The notes under the pieces: generated by a model | Seen by the model: only the letters and a program-made list of their open reading frames with translations | Databases searched by the model: none | Told to the model about the DNA's origin: nothing | Made by a program: the position numbers and the translations under genes | Assembly: GCA_045588485.1 (NCBI GenBank) | Contig: JAZNEI010000018.1 | Location: 14,854 to 78,853, forward strand | Source: HGM04593 sp045588485 | GTDB lineage: Bacteria; Bacteroidota; Bacteroidia; Bacteroidales; Bacteroidaceae | DNA: 64,000 nt | Direction: 5' to 3' | Part shown: one piece after another, positions 43,339-51,810 of the stretch | How positions within the stretch are numbered: the stretch's first letter is position 1 | How the letters are laid out: every line of letters begins with the position of its first letter

Positions 43339-46137
43339 ATGAAATTAAAAAATATATTCTCATTGGCGACAATGCTTCTGCCTATGGCGATGGTGGCGCA
43401 AACCAACATCACTTTCGAGGAGCAGGATTATAAAGCGTTGGGTGTGTATGATACTTGGGAAGAATCGCCCTTCCGTACAGGTAAACTCAGCGGTAACTAT
43501 GCAGTTATAGACAATCATCTTACATACGTCGACGAGCAGTTAGAGGCGGCTCCCAACGACTCTAAAAAGATTCTTGCGATACAGCGCTCACGCTACGGTA
43601 GTAATACTTTTGGTGTGCGTATCGACCTTAACGAGACTTTTGAGCTTACCCCGACAACCAAATACATCCACGTGATGGTGCATCGTCCTTATGGTGGACG
43701 TGTTATGGTGGTTGGTCTTGGTAAGCGTACAGAGCGTCAGGGACAATCGCCCGAAACCGAGCAGTTCTGGGCAATGTCTACAACAAATATTGGTGCGGAC
43801 AAATGGCAGGATGTGGTGCTACCTATCAAGGGTAATGGCGGAATTGATATATACAGCCTTGTGGTAGTTCCCGATTGCGAGTCACCACACAACTACAGCG
43901 AGGATGCTATATGTTATATCGACAATATCGAGGTTAACGATAATCCTCAGTCTAAGTTCGTTTATGGTTACTATCCCGTATCATTCGACAAAGGACAGCT
44001 TTATACACGCAGCGACCGTCATGTGAATGGTGTAGGTCTTGTTTCGGCCGATGGCACACAGAACTTTACATCTCCCTCTAAGCCTAACACCGTTTATGTC
44101 GATATGACAGCTAATGAGCTTAGAGCGCGTGCTGGCGAGAAGGTTACTCCTAAGATTAACTACTCGGGTTCTTGGATGCACGGATACGTTTACCTCGATA
44201 CAAATAACGACGGTAAATTCCAGTACGATATGAACGACGATAACACTATTCCCGAGGGTAGTGAGATTATGGCTTATTCGTACTACGATGGAAAGAATAG
44301 TACCGGTGCCTCGGTAAGCAATAGCAATGTGCTTCCTCCTCCTGCGTTTACAATCCCTGCCGGGCTGGAGAATGGTTACTACCGCCTACGCTTCAAGGTT
44401 GATTGGAATTGCATCGACCCTGCAGGAAATATCGACCAGGCTAACTCAATCATCAGCAACGGTGGTGGTATAATTGATATCCGTCTGAATGTACACGGCG
44501 ATTACTGTAATGTGAACGATGCCAACCGTAATGGTGAGGTTCTTGCTGCCGATGGAACAAAACTTGTAAAGTATCAGGCCGAGTTTGGTAAGCCCTTTAC
44601 TATTAAGATGAACCCTGAGCAGGGCTTCGAGTATGCCGGTATAGTTGTCAAGTACGGTTATAACCTTGGTGGTGATAGTATCGTACACGATAATCCTCAG
44701 TGGCAGAAGGTGCGTATATCTCGTGAGTTGTTTGTAAACGATGAGTATACAATTCCTGCCGAGTATATGTGTGGTGATGTCGAGATTGAGGGTCTATTTA
44801 TCGAGGAGGGTACATACGTCCCCGAGGTCCCAGAGACTCGTTATGAGACAACTGTTGTAAATAATGGAAATTTCGCTGATGGAACCACTTGGTACACAAT
44901 CCAAATAGGCCAACAGGGATATGTACTTGCGGATAATGGCAATGCTAATTATATAGCACTGAATAACACGAATTTGGATATTGAGAATCCTGCGCAGTTG
45001 TGGTGCTTCACCGGTAATGAGGAAGAGGGTTACCGCATCTATAATATGCAAGCAGGTGGGTCAAAGGTTCTTGCTGCACCTACTCAAATGTTGGGAAATA
45101 CAGGTGCAGGCTCACACCCTACAATGCAGCCTGTAGGAAATCTTCCTAAGGGTTATACCGACCTTTGGAAGTTTGCCGACTCGGACGACCTTGGCTCGGA
45201 GGATGCTGCGCACGCATATATGTATGAGGCTGGATACGAGAGCAATAAGGTGAACAATCGCGACAGTAAACTCGCTTTCTGGAACGGTGGTGCCGATGCA
45301 GGTTCTACATTGCAGATTTATTTTGCTAAGACTACAGTTGCGGTCCTCGACACATTGACGGGTCCTGCGTTGCGAGCTATGACTCTGCCTACACGTATTG
45401 GTTTACAGTCAATCTCCGAGACTAACGGTTATTGGTTCAACGGTGCAGCTGTTGAGGTAGAGAGCAATGACCCCGTAGCATCTAATGTATATATATGGGA
45501 GCCTGTCGAGGGCAGCGAGGGTAAATTCTACTTATGCAAGGCTTATCCCGAGGCTACAGATGGTGAGGGCTATGTTCAGCAACCCAATGGCAATGTAACT
45601 CTTGGCGCTAAGGCAGCAGCTGCCGAGTTCGAGGCATTCAGTCCTATGGTAGAGACCGGTGGCGGTGACGTAAATACTGCTGATACCTCGTGGAGTGTCG
45701 AAATTACCGATAATCCATACGTGGTTCGTCTCGTTACCAATAGTACTTATTTGAACTCTCAAGCAGCAGGTGTTTTACCAAAGTTTGCAACGGGTACAGG
45801 TGCTTGGTCGGTGTGGTATGTACATAACTTTAGCAGTCTGTATAAACTTACAATGAATATCGTTGTTGATGACCGTAGCGAGATTATCACAAAGATGTGC
45901 TATGCCGGAGACGTGATTGAACTTCCTGTTTACGAGGGTTATGTTTGTGACCTTGGCGATATTTATGTTATGGGTAACGAGGATACAGAGATTACTCTTA
46001 ACTATAAGAGTGTTACAGGTATTTCAGATGTTACAATAAACAGTGAGACGGTTATTTACGACCTTTATGGCCGCCGAGTAAATGTTGCAGAGAAGGGTAT
46101 TTACATTGTTAATGGAAAAAAGGTATTAGTTAAGTAG
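43339..46137 (+). CDS. large secreted multidomain protein with T9SS-type C-terminal tail
   Basis: A 932-residue exported protein with signal peptide (about 1-21). Residues about 22-205 look like a galactose-binding jellyroll. The part at about 210-385 has a calcium-loop-like DTNNDGKF and the strand HGYVYLDTN seen in adhesion or carbohydrate-binding domains. The part at about 500-620 looks like a beta-trefoil/lectin (GYVLADNGNANY, AQLWCFTGNEEEGYRIYNM). The C-terminus ends YDLYGRRVNVAEKGIYIVNG, a sorting tail for surface attachment or release. I start at ATG 43339, the first residue of the signal peptide. It is probably cotranscribed with the fucosidase and may aid glycan binding. No catalytic motif is recognised. 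Confidence 0.8.
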   Translation: MKLKNIFSLATMLLPMAMVAQTNITFEEQDYKALGVYDTWEESPFRTGKLSGNYAVIDNHLTYVDEQLEAAPNDSKKILAIQRSRYGSNTFGVRIDLNETFELTPTTKYIHVMVHRPYGGRVMVVGLGKRTERQGQSPETEQFWAMSTTNIGADKWQDVVLPIKGNGGIDIYSLVVVPDCESPHNYSEDAICYIDNIEVNDNPQSKFVYGYYPVSFDKGQLYTRSDRHVNGVGLVSADGTQNFTSPSKPNTVYVDMTANELRARAGEKVTPKINYSGSWMHGYVYLDTNNDGKFQYDMNDDNTIPEGSEIMAYSYYDGKNSTGASVSNSNVLPPPAFTIPAGLENGYYRLRFKVDWNCIDPAGNIDQANSIISNGGGIIDIRLNVHGDYCNVNDANRNGEVLAADGTKLVKYQAEFGKPFTIKMNPEQGFEYAGIVVKYGYNLGGDSIVHDNPQWQKVRISRELFVNDEYTIPAEYMCGDVEIEGLFIEEGTYVPEVPETRYETTVVNNGNFADGTTWYTIQIGQQGYVLADNGNANYIALNNTNLDIENPAQLWCFTGNEEEGYRIYNMQAGGSKVLAAPTQMLGNTGAGSHPTMQPVGNLPKGYTDLWKFADSDDLGSEDAAHAYMYEAGYESNKVNNRDSKLAFWNGGADAGSTLQIYFAKTTVAVLDTLTGPALRAMTLPTRIGLQSISETNGYWFNGAAVEVESNDPVASNVYIWEPVEGSEGKFYLCKAYPEATDGEGYVQQPNGNVTLGAKAAAAEFEAFSPMVETGGGDVNTADTSWSVEITDNPYVVRLVTNSTYLNSQAAGVLPKFATGTGAWSVWYVHNFSSLYKLTMNIVVDDRSEIITKMCYAGDVIELPVYEGYVCDLGDIYVMGNEDTEITLNYKSVTGISDVTINSETVIYDLYGRRVNVAEKGIYIVNGKKVLVK

Positions 46138-46163
46138 TAGAGTACTAATTTTCTATATTTATG

Positions 46164-46193
46164 GAGGCCGAGTCATTTTTTTGACTCGGCCTC
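46164..46193. terminator. terminator between the 932-residue gene and the TPR gene
   Basis: A perfect 12-base inverted repeat (46164-46175 and 46182-46193) with a six-T loop lies between two convergent genes. Confidence 0.85.
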
Positions 46194-46226
46194 ATAGTTA
46201 TAATGTCCATATTTTATTATTTACCT

Positions 46227-47834
46227 CTACTCTTGCTCACTATTTTCGCCATTTATCATATTCAAAAGGTCTTTTGCAAAATCGGTATCTTCGTCGGCCT
46301 CAATCATATCGTGCAATAGACTTTTTGCCTCTTCCACTTTATCGCGCTTTAATAAGATTAGAATGTAGCAACGATTGACAAATGTATATGCCTCAAGTAG
46401 ATAGATGTAATCTTCTTCATCCTTGTTACGGCGCATTTTCTCGAGAATAGAGGTTCTGTATCCGGCAACAATGCTTACATCATTTTTATGGTTCATATTC
46501 TGCATACACAATGAGATTGCACGCTCGACACCACCTCTCCTGTCGGTTGGGAGCTGTGAGAGATAGTAGTAGGCCTTGTCGAACATTCCCATTTCTATGT
46601 ATATGCTGCCCAGATTATAACATACACTATTGTAAACACCAATCTCGCCATGGCTTCCGTCGTCGATGGGGATACTGTTGAGGGCTTTTGTAAGGTGCAA
46701 CAGTGCTTGCAGTTTGTTATTGTTGTTATAATACTTTACGCCCCAATATATGTTCGATGCAATATCATCGTCGAGGCAGGCAAGAGCGTAGCGCTGTTCA
46801 GTGGTGAGGGTAGCACCTTGCGACTGCTTTTCACGTGCCTCGTCGAGCATATACTTATACTCCCACTCATCTTCGCCCTCTTTTGCATTCAGATTAACCT
46901 CGATAATAGTGTCGATGTGAGGTTCACCAATATCTACCGAGCGTCTGTTGCGTATTCCCACCATCTTGTAGTATAGTTTAGTGTCGGTGCAAGCATCACT
47001 CTGACGTTTAAGGTCGAATGTAATACTCTCATCATCAAAGTCGATGAGCAACGTCAAGCGATTGAGTGTCGCCTTTTCGTTCATCTGTATAAGGTAGGAG
47101 CGTATGTCGGTATTCAGCAGCGGGTCGAACTCTTTAATCTCGACAATGCCGTCGTCGGTTATCAGACGCGCTCTTTTAATTGTACTTTGGTCAATCTCTG
47201 GGGCAATCGCAAGAATATTCTTAAGGTTAAGCGTTGCATCGCCACCCGATGAGGTTTTTAGATTCTGTAATCCAATTTGCGCCTCCATCTGCAAACGACG
47301 GCTGTAAATCTTGTCGTGAGTACTATTCAGTAGCAATGGTATGTTGTTGTTATCTTCGATACCTCTGTTTATAATGCCGATAATCTCGGATTTTGTAACC
47401 AGAGCATTATCTAATATTTGCTTTAGAATTCTGAAGTTCATCTGCACTGTTCCCTCAAAGATTAGAAAATAGGTACAGCAGAAGCTTATTTCATTATTTT
47501 GCGTTTTTACAAAATAATGACACCATGGATATCGGCCGTTCAACTCATTTAAAACAGTCATACAAGCATCGGCACAATCAGCATCGCAGTTGTAATAATA
47601 AAGGTAATTTATAAAAGCACTATTATTGTTATGAAAATTGAATAAAAAAATAGTACCCATATAGTTTACAACATATTGGTCTTTTTCGGGGACATATTCG
47701 ACAACCTCGGCTCTAAGATATCTGAAAAGCTCGTCCCGAAAAAGATCTTTATCCAACTCCCACACACTCTCCTCGCTGACATTGTTACCTTGTACTAAAT
47801 AACCCTTGAGCGACTTTATTAAACCATCGAACAT
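46227..47834 (-). CDS. tetratricopeptide-repeat protein of unknown function
   Basis: A 535-residue, probably cytoplasmic protein without signal peptide or membrane segment. The N-terminal third (about 1-170) is alpha/beta with a TY3H-like compositional mix and is not recognised. The middle (about 170-330) has short beta-strands. The C-terminal third (about 340-510) contains helical TPR-like pairs (YYNNNNKLQALLHLTKALN; VCYNLGSIYIEMGMFDKAYYYL; LEAYTFVNRCYILILL). It ends in an acidic tail (NGENSEQE). I start at ATG 47834 (MFDGLIKSLKG); ATG 47879 would add 15 residues. It stands alone. No function is assigned. Confidence 0.7.
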   Translation of the reverse strand: MFDGLIKSLKGYLVQGNNVSEESVWELDKDLFRDELFRYLRAEVVEYVPEKDQYVVNYMGTIFLFNFHNNNSAFINYLYYYNCDADCADACMTVLNELNGRYPWCHYFVKTQNNEISFCCTYFLIFEGTVQMNFRILKQILDNALVTKSEIIGIINRGIEDNNNIPLLLNSTHDKIYSRRLQMEAQIGLQNLKTSSGGDATLNLKNILAIAPEIDQSTIKRARLITDDGIVEIKEFDPLLNTDIRSYLIQMNEKATLNRLTLLIDFDDESITFDLKRQSDACTDTKLYYKMVGIRNRRSVDIGEPHIDTIIEVNLNAKEGEDEWEYKYMLDEAREKQSQGATLTTEQRYALACLDDDIASNIYWGVKYYNNNNKLQALLHLTKALNSIPIDDGSHGEIGVYNSVCYNLGSIYIEMGMFDKAYYYLSQLPTDRRGGVERAISLCMQNMNHKNDVSIVAGYRTSILEKMRRNKDEEDYIYLLEAYTFVNRCYILILLKRDKVEEAKSLLHDMIEADEDTDFAKDLLNMINGENSEQE

Positions 47835-48113
47835 ACTACCTACCTTTTTAAATGAAAAAACTAAGAAACGATGAAGCATTACCCTAATCAGTGATGCACG
47901 TAAAATCTCTATTATATAGTTCTGATTAACTTTATTTTTGATGTTGTGTATCGCTGTTTTAAGAATTTGTAATTCTTCAAAAAGTTTAAAACAAATTGTG
48001 TGCCAATAAATTATGTTTGTTGTAAAATGACAAGTTGTCGGAATTTAACTTTTTTATATGACAAAACGTCTCTTGAACTGCCAGTTTTTTATTGTTATGA
48101 AACAAGTATCGCT

Positions 48114-48166
48114 ATTAAATAGATTTATCCCCAAAGTTTTAAACTTTGGGGATAAATCTATTTAAT
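48114..48166. repeat. 53-base near-perfect palindrome between two minus-strand genes
   Basis: Arms of 26 bases (48114-48139 and 48141-48166) are exact reverse complements around a single central base. It lies 87 bases after the stop of the 722-residue gene and could terminate it, but no T-run follows on that strand. The gap at 47880-48252 holds nothing else that I can support. A protein-binding or replication-related role is possible. Confidence 0.7.
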
Positions 48167-48252
48167 CTGTTTGAATTACTTAATCAGTAATTTGTGCTTT
48201 GCGCGAACTGCTTTTCATTCGGGATAGCTTGTTCTATCGAGCTTTATAAACT

Positions 48253-50421
48253 TCACTTAATCAGCACCTTTTTACCATTGACAATGTAGATACCGGCCTT
48301 GGTAATTGTATCTACTTTGCGTCCGGTGAGGTCGTATATGACTTTCTCTACTGCATCGTTGTTGTTTACGTTGTCGATACCTGTTATGCCTGTAAACTCG
48401 TATTCTGTAATTGACTTAAGACCTGCTACCTTGAAATATGTTTCGAGGCTGCCCGAGATTTTTATCTGTTTTTTGTAATTATTGGCGTTGTCAGCAAGGT
48501 TAAGGGCTTTGCGGATGTCTCCTTTGGGCAGCTGTACTATAAGGCACTTTGTATAGTCGCTCTCGTCGGCATCGTCGGCTATAAGGATATTTGTTGCTAC
48601 CTCGGTGCTGCCAAATTCGCTACCAGTCTCTACATCGCCGTTTACTGCTCCTACAATATAGCCTGTTACGGTTGCCTGAATCTTCTTGCCGTCAACGTAT
48701 GCTGCGAGGGCATCGTTTACGCTGCCTACAATAGGCTCGTCGGGCTGTGTCTCACCACCGGCCTCAACCTTAATAGCCATTGTGTTGACATATTTTCCGC
48801 TGCTTGCGCCAATTGTGTAACCTGTTACTTTTACAACAGCACCGCTTGTCGCGTTTACAATACCCTCTTTGGGATACTGTATGCTGGCGATGGCTGTTGT
48901 AGCACCTTCGACGGCTATATTATAGTAGTTACCGTTGATTGTGAGAGTTCCTGTGTACTCTACATATTTTATTGTAGGTGCAGTAAGATACTCATCGAGC
49001 TGTGCTCCTGTCATTGTCACCGGGGTGGGGTGGCTAACAGATGCTGTACCGTTCTTCTCTACTGTGGGGTTGTCTCCAAACTGCAATAATCCACCGTAGA
49101 GGCTTGTTTTACCGCTTACTGTTACTACATCGCCCTCGGTGTGTCCTTTGTCGCTACCAAGATAAACAAGGATGGTTCCTGTGCTATCGTTTACAAGGAA
49201 TCCGCGTGCATAGGTTGCAATAACTGTTCCTTTAACGGCTGCATTGCCTGCTCCTGCTGCAAGAACCTCGGCGATGGTGCTTACTTCGGCAGGCTCTTCG
49301 GGTTCGCCCTCTTCGATTATTTCTACTTTAACTGCCATTGTATTGACATATTTGCCGCTGCTTGCGCCAATGGTGTAGCCTGTTACTTTTACTACAGCGC
49401 CGCTTGTTGCATTTACAATGCCCTCTTTAGGATATTGTATGCTACCTATTGCTGTTGTGGCACCCTCGACATTAATGTTGTAGTAGTTGTTGTTTATGTT
49501 TAGTGTTCCGGTGTATTCTACATATTTTATTACGGGGCTCTCGAGATATGCATCGAGGTCAGCACCTGTCATTGTTGCAGGGGTGGGGTGGCTTACTGAT
49601 GCTGTGCCGCTCTTCTCGACGCTGCTGCCTGCTCCGAACTGCAATAGTCCGCCGTAGAGGCTTGTTTTACCGCTTACTGTTACAACGTCACCTTCGGTGT
49701 GTCCTTTGTCGCTACCAAGATATACGAGGATAGTTCCTGTGCCATCGTTTACAAGGAATCCGCGTGCGTAGGTCGCAATAACTGTTCCTTTAACGGCAGC
49801 CTCTCCTGCTCCTGCTGCAAGAACATCGGCGATGGTGCTTACTTCGGTTGGTTGCTCTGGCTCTTCGCCACCGTCTTCACCACCTTCGCTCTCGCCGGCT
49901 ATCAAGGTTACATCATCGACAAGGAACGATGCTCCTTTGCCATTTTTGTTGTTCATAATGTTTACAGCAATCTCGGTTATTGTATCCAATGTGAATGTGA
50001 AGGTCTCCTCTTTCCATTCGCTTGTTGCTGCCTGTGCGGGGGTATCGTCGTAGATGTAGTCTTTCTGTGAATCTACTACAACGCCGTCCTTTAGTTTGAT
50101 GTAGCCTAAGCGGTAGTGACCTGCTTCCTCGCCATTGGCTTTGAAGTAACCACTGATAGTGTAGGTACCTGCCTCAAGAGTGTAGCTGTCTGATGCTAAA
50201 CGCTTGTTGTTACCTGATGCACCTTTTACAACAACCGAACTGCTACCGCTGTGTGCGTCATTCGACTGTTCTACTGTGGCATTAGATACTTTTAATGTTG
50301 CCCAACCTGTGGGGAGGTTGTCACTCCACTCTTCGAAACTTGAGTTCGAGAGCAAATTTCCTGTCTGCGCATTTGCTAATATAGCAACGAGACAGAGTAG
50401 TGAGAGTAAAATTTTTTTCAT
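48253..50421 (-). CDS. secreted protein with two OB-like repeats, DUF6359-like domain and T9SS-type tail
   Basis: A 722-residue exported protein: signal peptide about 1-19. Residues about 25-175 form a CBM4/9-like jellyroll (LLSNSSFEEWSDNLPTGW, YTLEAGTYTISGYFKANG). After an acidic linker come two nearly identical OB-fold-like repeats (about 190-367 and 377-552). A DUF6359-like domain (about 565-690) follows, with ATVTGYIVGAV and LIVQLPKGDIRKALNL. The tail ends VIYDLTGRKVDTITKAGIYI. The longest frame runs to 50745, but its extra 108 residues have no signal peptide and cross the SRP RNA promoter, so ATG 50421 is used. The OB parts recall domains near secreted nucleases, but no nuclease motif is seen. 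Confidence 0.85.
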   Translation of the reverse strand: MKKILLSLLCLVAILANAQTGNLLSNSSFEEWSDNLPTGWATLKVSNATVEQSNDAHSGSSSVVVKGASGNNKRLASDSYTLEAGTYTISGYFKANGEEAGHYRLGYIKLKDGVVVDSQKDYIYDDTPAQAATSEWKEETFTFTLDTITEIAVNIMNNKNGKGASFLVDDVTLIAGESEGGEDGGEEPEQPTEVSTIADVLAAGAGEAAVKGTVIATYARGFLVNDGTGTILVYLGSDKGHTEGDVVTVSGKTSLYGGLLQFGAGSSVEKSGTASVSHPTPATMTGADLDAYLESPVIKYVEYTGTLNINNNYYNINVEGATTAIGSIQYPKEGIVNATSGAVVKVTGYTIGASSGKYVNTMAVKVEIIEEGEPEEPAEVSTIAEVLAAGAGNAAVKGTVIATYARGFLVNDSTGTILVYLGSDKGHTEGDVVTVSGKTSLYGGLLQFGDNPTVEKNGTASVSHPTPVTMTGAQLDEYLTAPTIKYVEYTGTLTINGNYYNIAVEGATTAIASIQYPKEGIVNATSGAVVKVTGYTIGASSGKYVNTMAIKVEAGGETQPDEPIVGSVNDALAAYVDGKKIQATVTGYIVGAVNGDVETGSEFGSTEVATNILIADDADESDYTKCLIVQLPKGDIRKALNLADNANNYKKQIKISGSLETYFKVAGLKSITEYEFTGITGIDNVNNNDAVEKVIYDLTGRKVDTITKAGIYIVNGKKVLIK
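48764..49290 (-). repeat. second OB-like coding repeat
   Basis: This segment encodes residues about 377-552. It is nearly identical in protein to the copy at 49321-49850; I count about 19 differences over about 174 residues. Many third-position changes show that the two have drifted since duplication. Confidence 0.85.
49321..49850 (-). repeat. first OB-like coding repeat
   Basis: Encodes residues about 190-367. Conserved blocks shared with the other copy include ATYARGFLVND, LVYLGSDKGHTEGDVVTVSG and SSGKYVNTMA. The joint between the copies is an acidic GEPEEPAE linker. Confidence 0.85.
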
Positions 50422-50560
50422 AGACTCTATTTTTTTGTTAATGATTTGTGTTTGCTTTATTATAGTGTAAAGGTATATAAAATTATTCTTTTGTTGAATA
50501 TTTAATGTGTAAATTTTGGTTAAATGATATTTGGTAAGTGAAATATTTATACTTGTAAGT

Positions 50561-50590
50561 TTGTAGAATAGGAAATAATTGCTATCTTTG
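50561..50590 (+). promoter_or_regulatory. promoter of the SRP RNA gene
   Basis: TTG at 50561-50563, 19 bases, TATCTTTG at 50583-50590: an exact match to the Bacteroidota consensus, as expected for a highly expressed stable RNA. Transcription would start near 50597. Confidence 0.85.
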
Positions 50591-50645
50591 CACCGCAAAA
50601 CATGGGAGGTGTCCCTGTTAATTTGATAAATCTTAATACAGAAAT

Positions 50646-50750
50646 ATGGGTAAGTCCTATACGGCCAGCTCCTAGCGAATCCTCCAGGGCTTGACCGCAG
50701 CAAAGGTAGTTGGTTGTAGCGGCGCGATGTAGGTAGCTTACCCACCCATA
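50646..50750 (+). ncRNA. ffs: small signal recognition particle RNA (core)
   Basis: The core begins ATGGGTAAG and closes with CTTACCCACCCAT, which pair at the ends. Inside are the segments CTCCAGGGCTTGACCGCAGCA (split here by the domain IV loop) and GGCGCGATGTAGGTAGC, which correspond to the Ffh-binding domain and the GATGTAG strand of bacterial 4.5S RNA. The transcript would begin near 50597, so about 50 bases lie before the core; they contain a possible hairpin (CTG…CAG at 50620-50640). A terminator with a T-run follows. Confidence 0.88.
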
Positions 50751-50790
50751 ACTCTTCCTCTGAGATGTTTCTTGGTGGAGGAGTTTTTTT
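50750..50790 (+). terminator. terminator of the SRP RNA
   Basis: An imperfect stem (AACTCTTCCTC near 50750-50760 with GAGGAGTT at 50777-50784) is followed by a T-run to 50791. Confidence 0.8.
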
Positions 50791-51032
50791 TATTCATTTT
50801 GATAGTACGAAATTTAACCTGTTTGTGTTGAACGTTACTCAGAATAATAGAATTGTATGGGCTGAAAAAGGATAAAGAACTGAATTCTTAGTGAAAATTT
50901 CGCCCCTAATGCACGAATTCTACCCCTATTTAGCTGTTTTATCCACTATTTATCACTACAGTCCCTAATATTTTTCTTCGTAAGACAATAGCTCTACTTT
51001 TGCACAGGAAATAACAAAAGTGAATATTGAAT

Positions 51033-51746
51033 ATGGAATTAAAAACGGTATGCGGTTTTGGTGATTCGGTGATGAAGGGTATCGTTATCGATAAGAAAAA
51101 TTCGTTAGAGGGTGCGGTGAAATATAAAATAAGTGATATGGGGTTTGCCGCACGTTGCCGAAGAAATTTAGGCATAGAGGTCGAAAATTTCGCCCGTTTC
51201 GGCAGTACTGTTGCACAAGCAATGAAGTTTATAGAAAGATATACCGATAGGATAATAAAATCGGATTATGTGCTTTTTGAATATGGAGGTAATGATTGCA
51301 ATTATAACTGGGAAGCTATCTCGAATGCTCCCGACGCTGTTCATCATCCTGCTGTTACGATAGATGATTTTGTAAAGTACTATGGAAATGCTATTGATAA
51401 AGTAAGAAGTCTTGGTGCACGTCCTGTGCTGCTCTCTTTACCTATTCTCGACCCCGAGAAATTCTTCCGTCATCTGTCGAAAGGACTGAATGCCGATAAT
51501 ATACTCAGATGGTTGAACGGCTCTATTATGAATCTTGATCGTTGGCACGAAAGGTATAATATGGAGATTTTTCGTCTTGGTGTGATGAAGAAGGTACCGG
51601 TAATTGATATTACATCGGTTTTTCTTGAACGCAGGAATCATTTTGAATATCTGTGTGATGATGGAATACATCCTAACGATGAAGGGCATGCTCTGATTGA
51701 GAATGCTATCATGGAATATCTGCGCAGGCTGAAGATTGTCGCTTGA
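51033..51746 (+). CDS. SGNH/GDSL hydrolase family protein
   Basis: A 237-residue cytoplasmic esterase-like protein without signal peptide. SGNH blocks are visible: block I FGDSVMKG with the catalytic Ser, block II Gly in NFARFGST, block III GGND in LFEYGGNDCNY, and block V DDGIHPND with the catalytic Asp and His. Substrate unknown. I start at ATG 51033; a TTG at 51027 is the only longer choice. TACTTTTG at 50995-51002 may be its -7 element. The gene stands alone between the SRP RNA and a terminator. Confidence 0.85.
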   Translation: MELKTVCGFGDSVMKGIVIDKKNSLEGAVKYKISDMGFAARCRRNLGIEVENFARFGSTVAQAMKFIERYTDRIIKSDYVLFEYGGNDCNYNWEAISNAPDAVHHPAVTIDDFVKYYGNAIDKVRSLGARPVLLSLPILDPEKFFRHLSKGLNADNILRWLNGSIMNLDRWHERYNMEIFRLGVMKKVPVIDITSVFLERRNHFEYLCDDGIHPNDEGHALIENAIMEYLRRLKIVA

Positions 51747-51770
51747 TGTAGATTGTTTGTTTTGACCGTT

Positions 51771-51800
51771 GCAGCCCGACCTAAACTAAGGTCGGGCTGC
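51771..51800. terminator. bidirectional terminator between the SGNH gene and eno
   Basis: A perfect 12-base inverted repeat (51771-51782 and 51789-51800) with a six-base loop lies between convergent genes. Confidence 0.85.
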
Positions 51801-51810
51801 ATTATTATGG

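Noticed and set aside
50422..50745. N-terminal extension of the 722-residue secreted protein
   Set aside because: The extension crosses the SRP RNA and its promoter and would bury the signal peptide; the ATG at 50421 starts a standard signal peptide.
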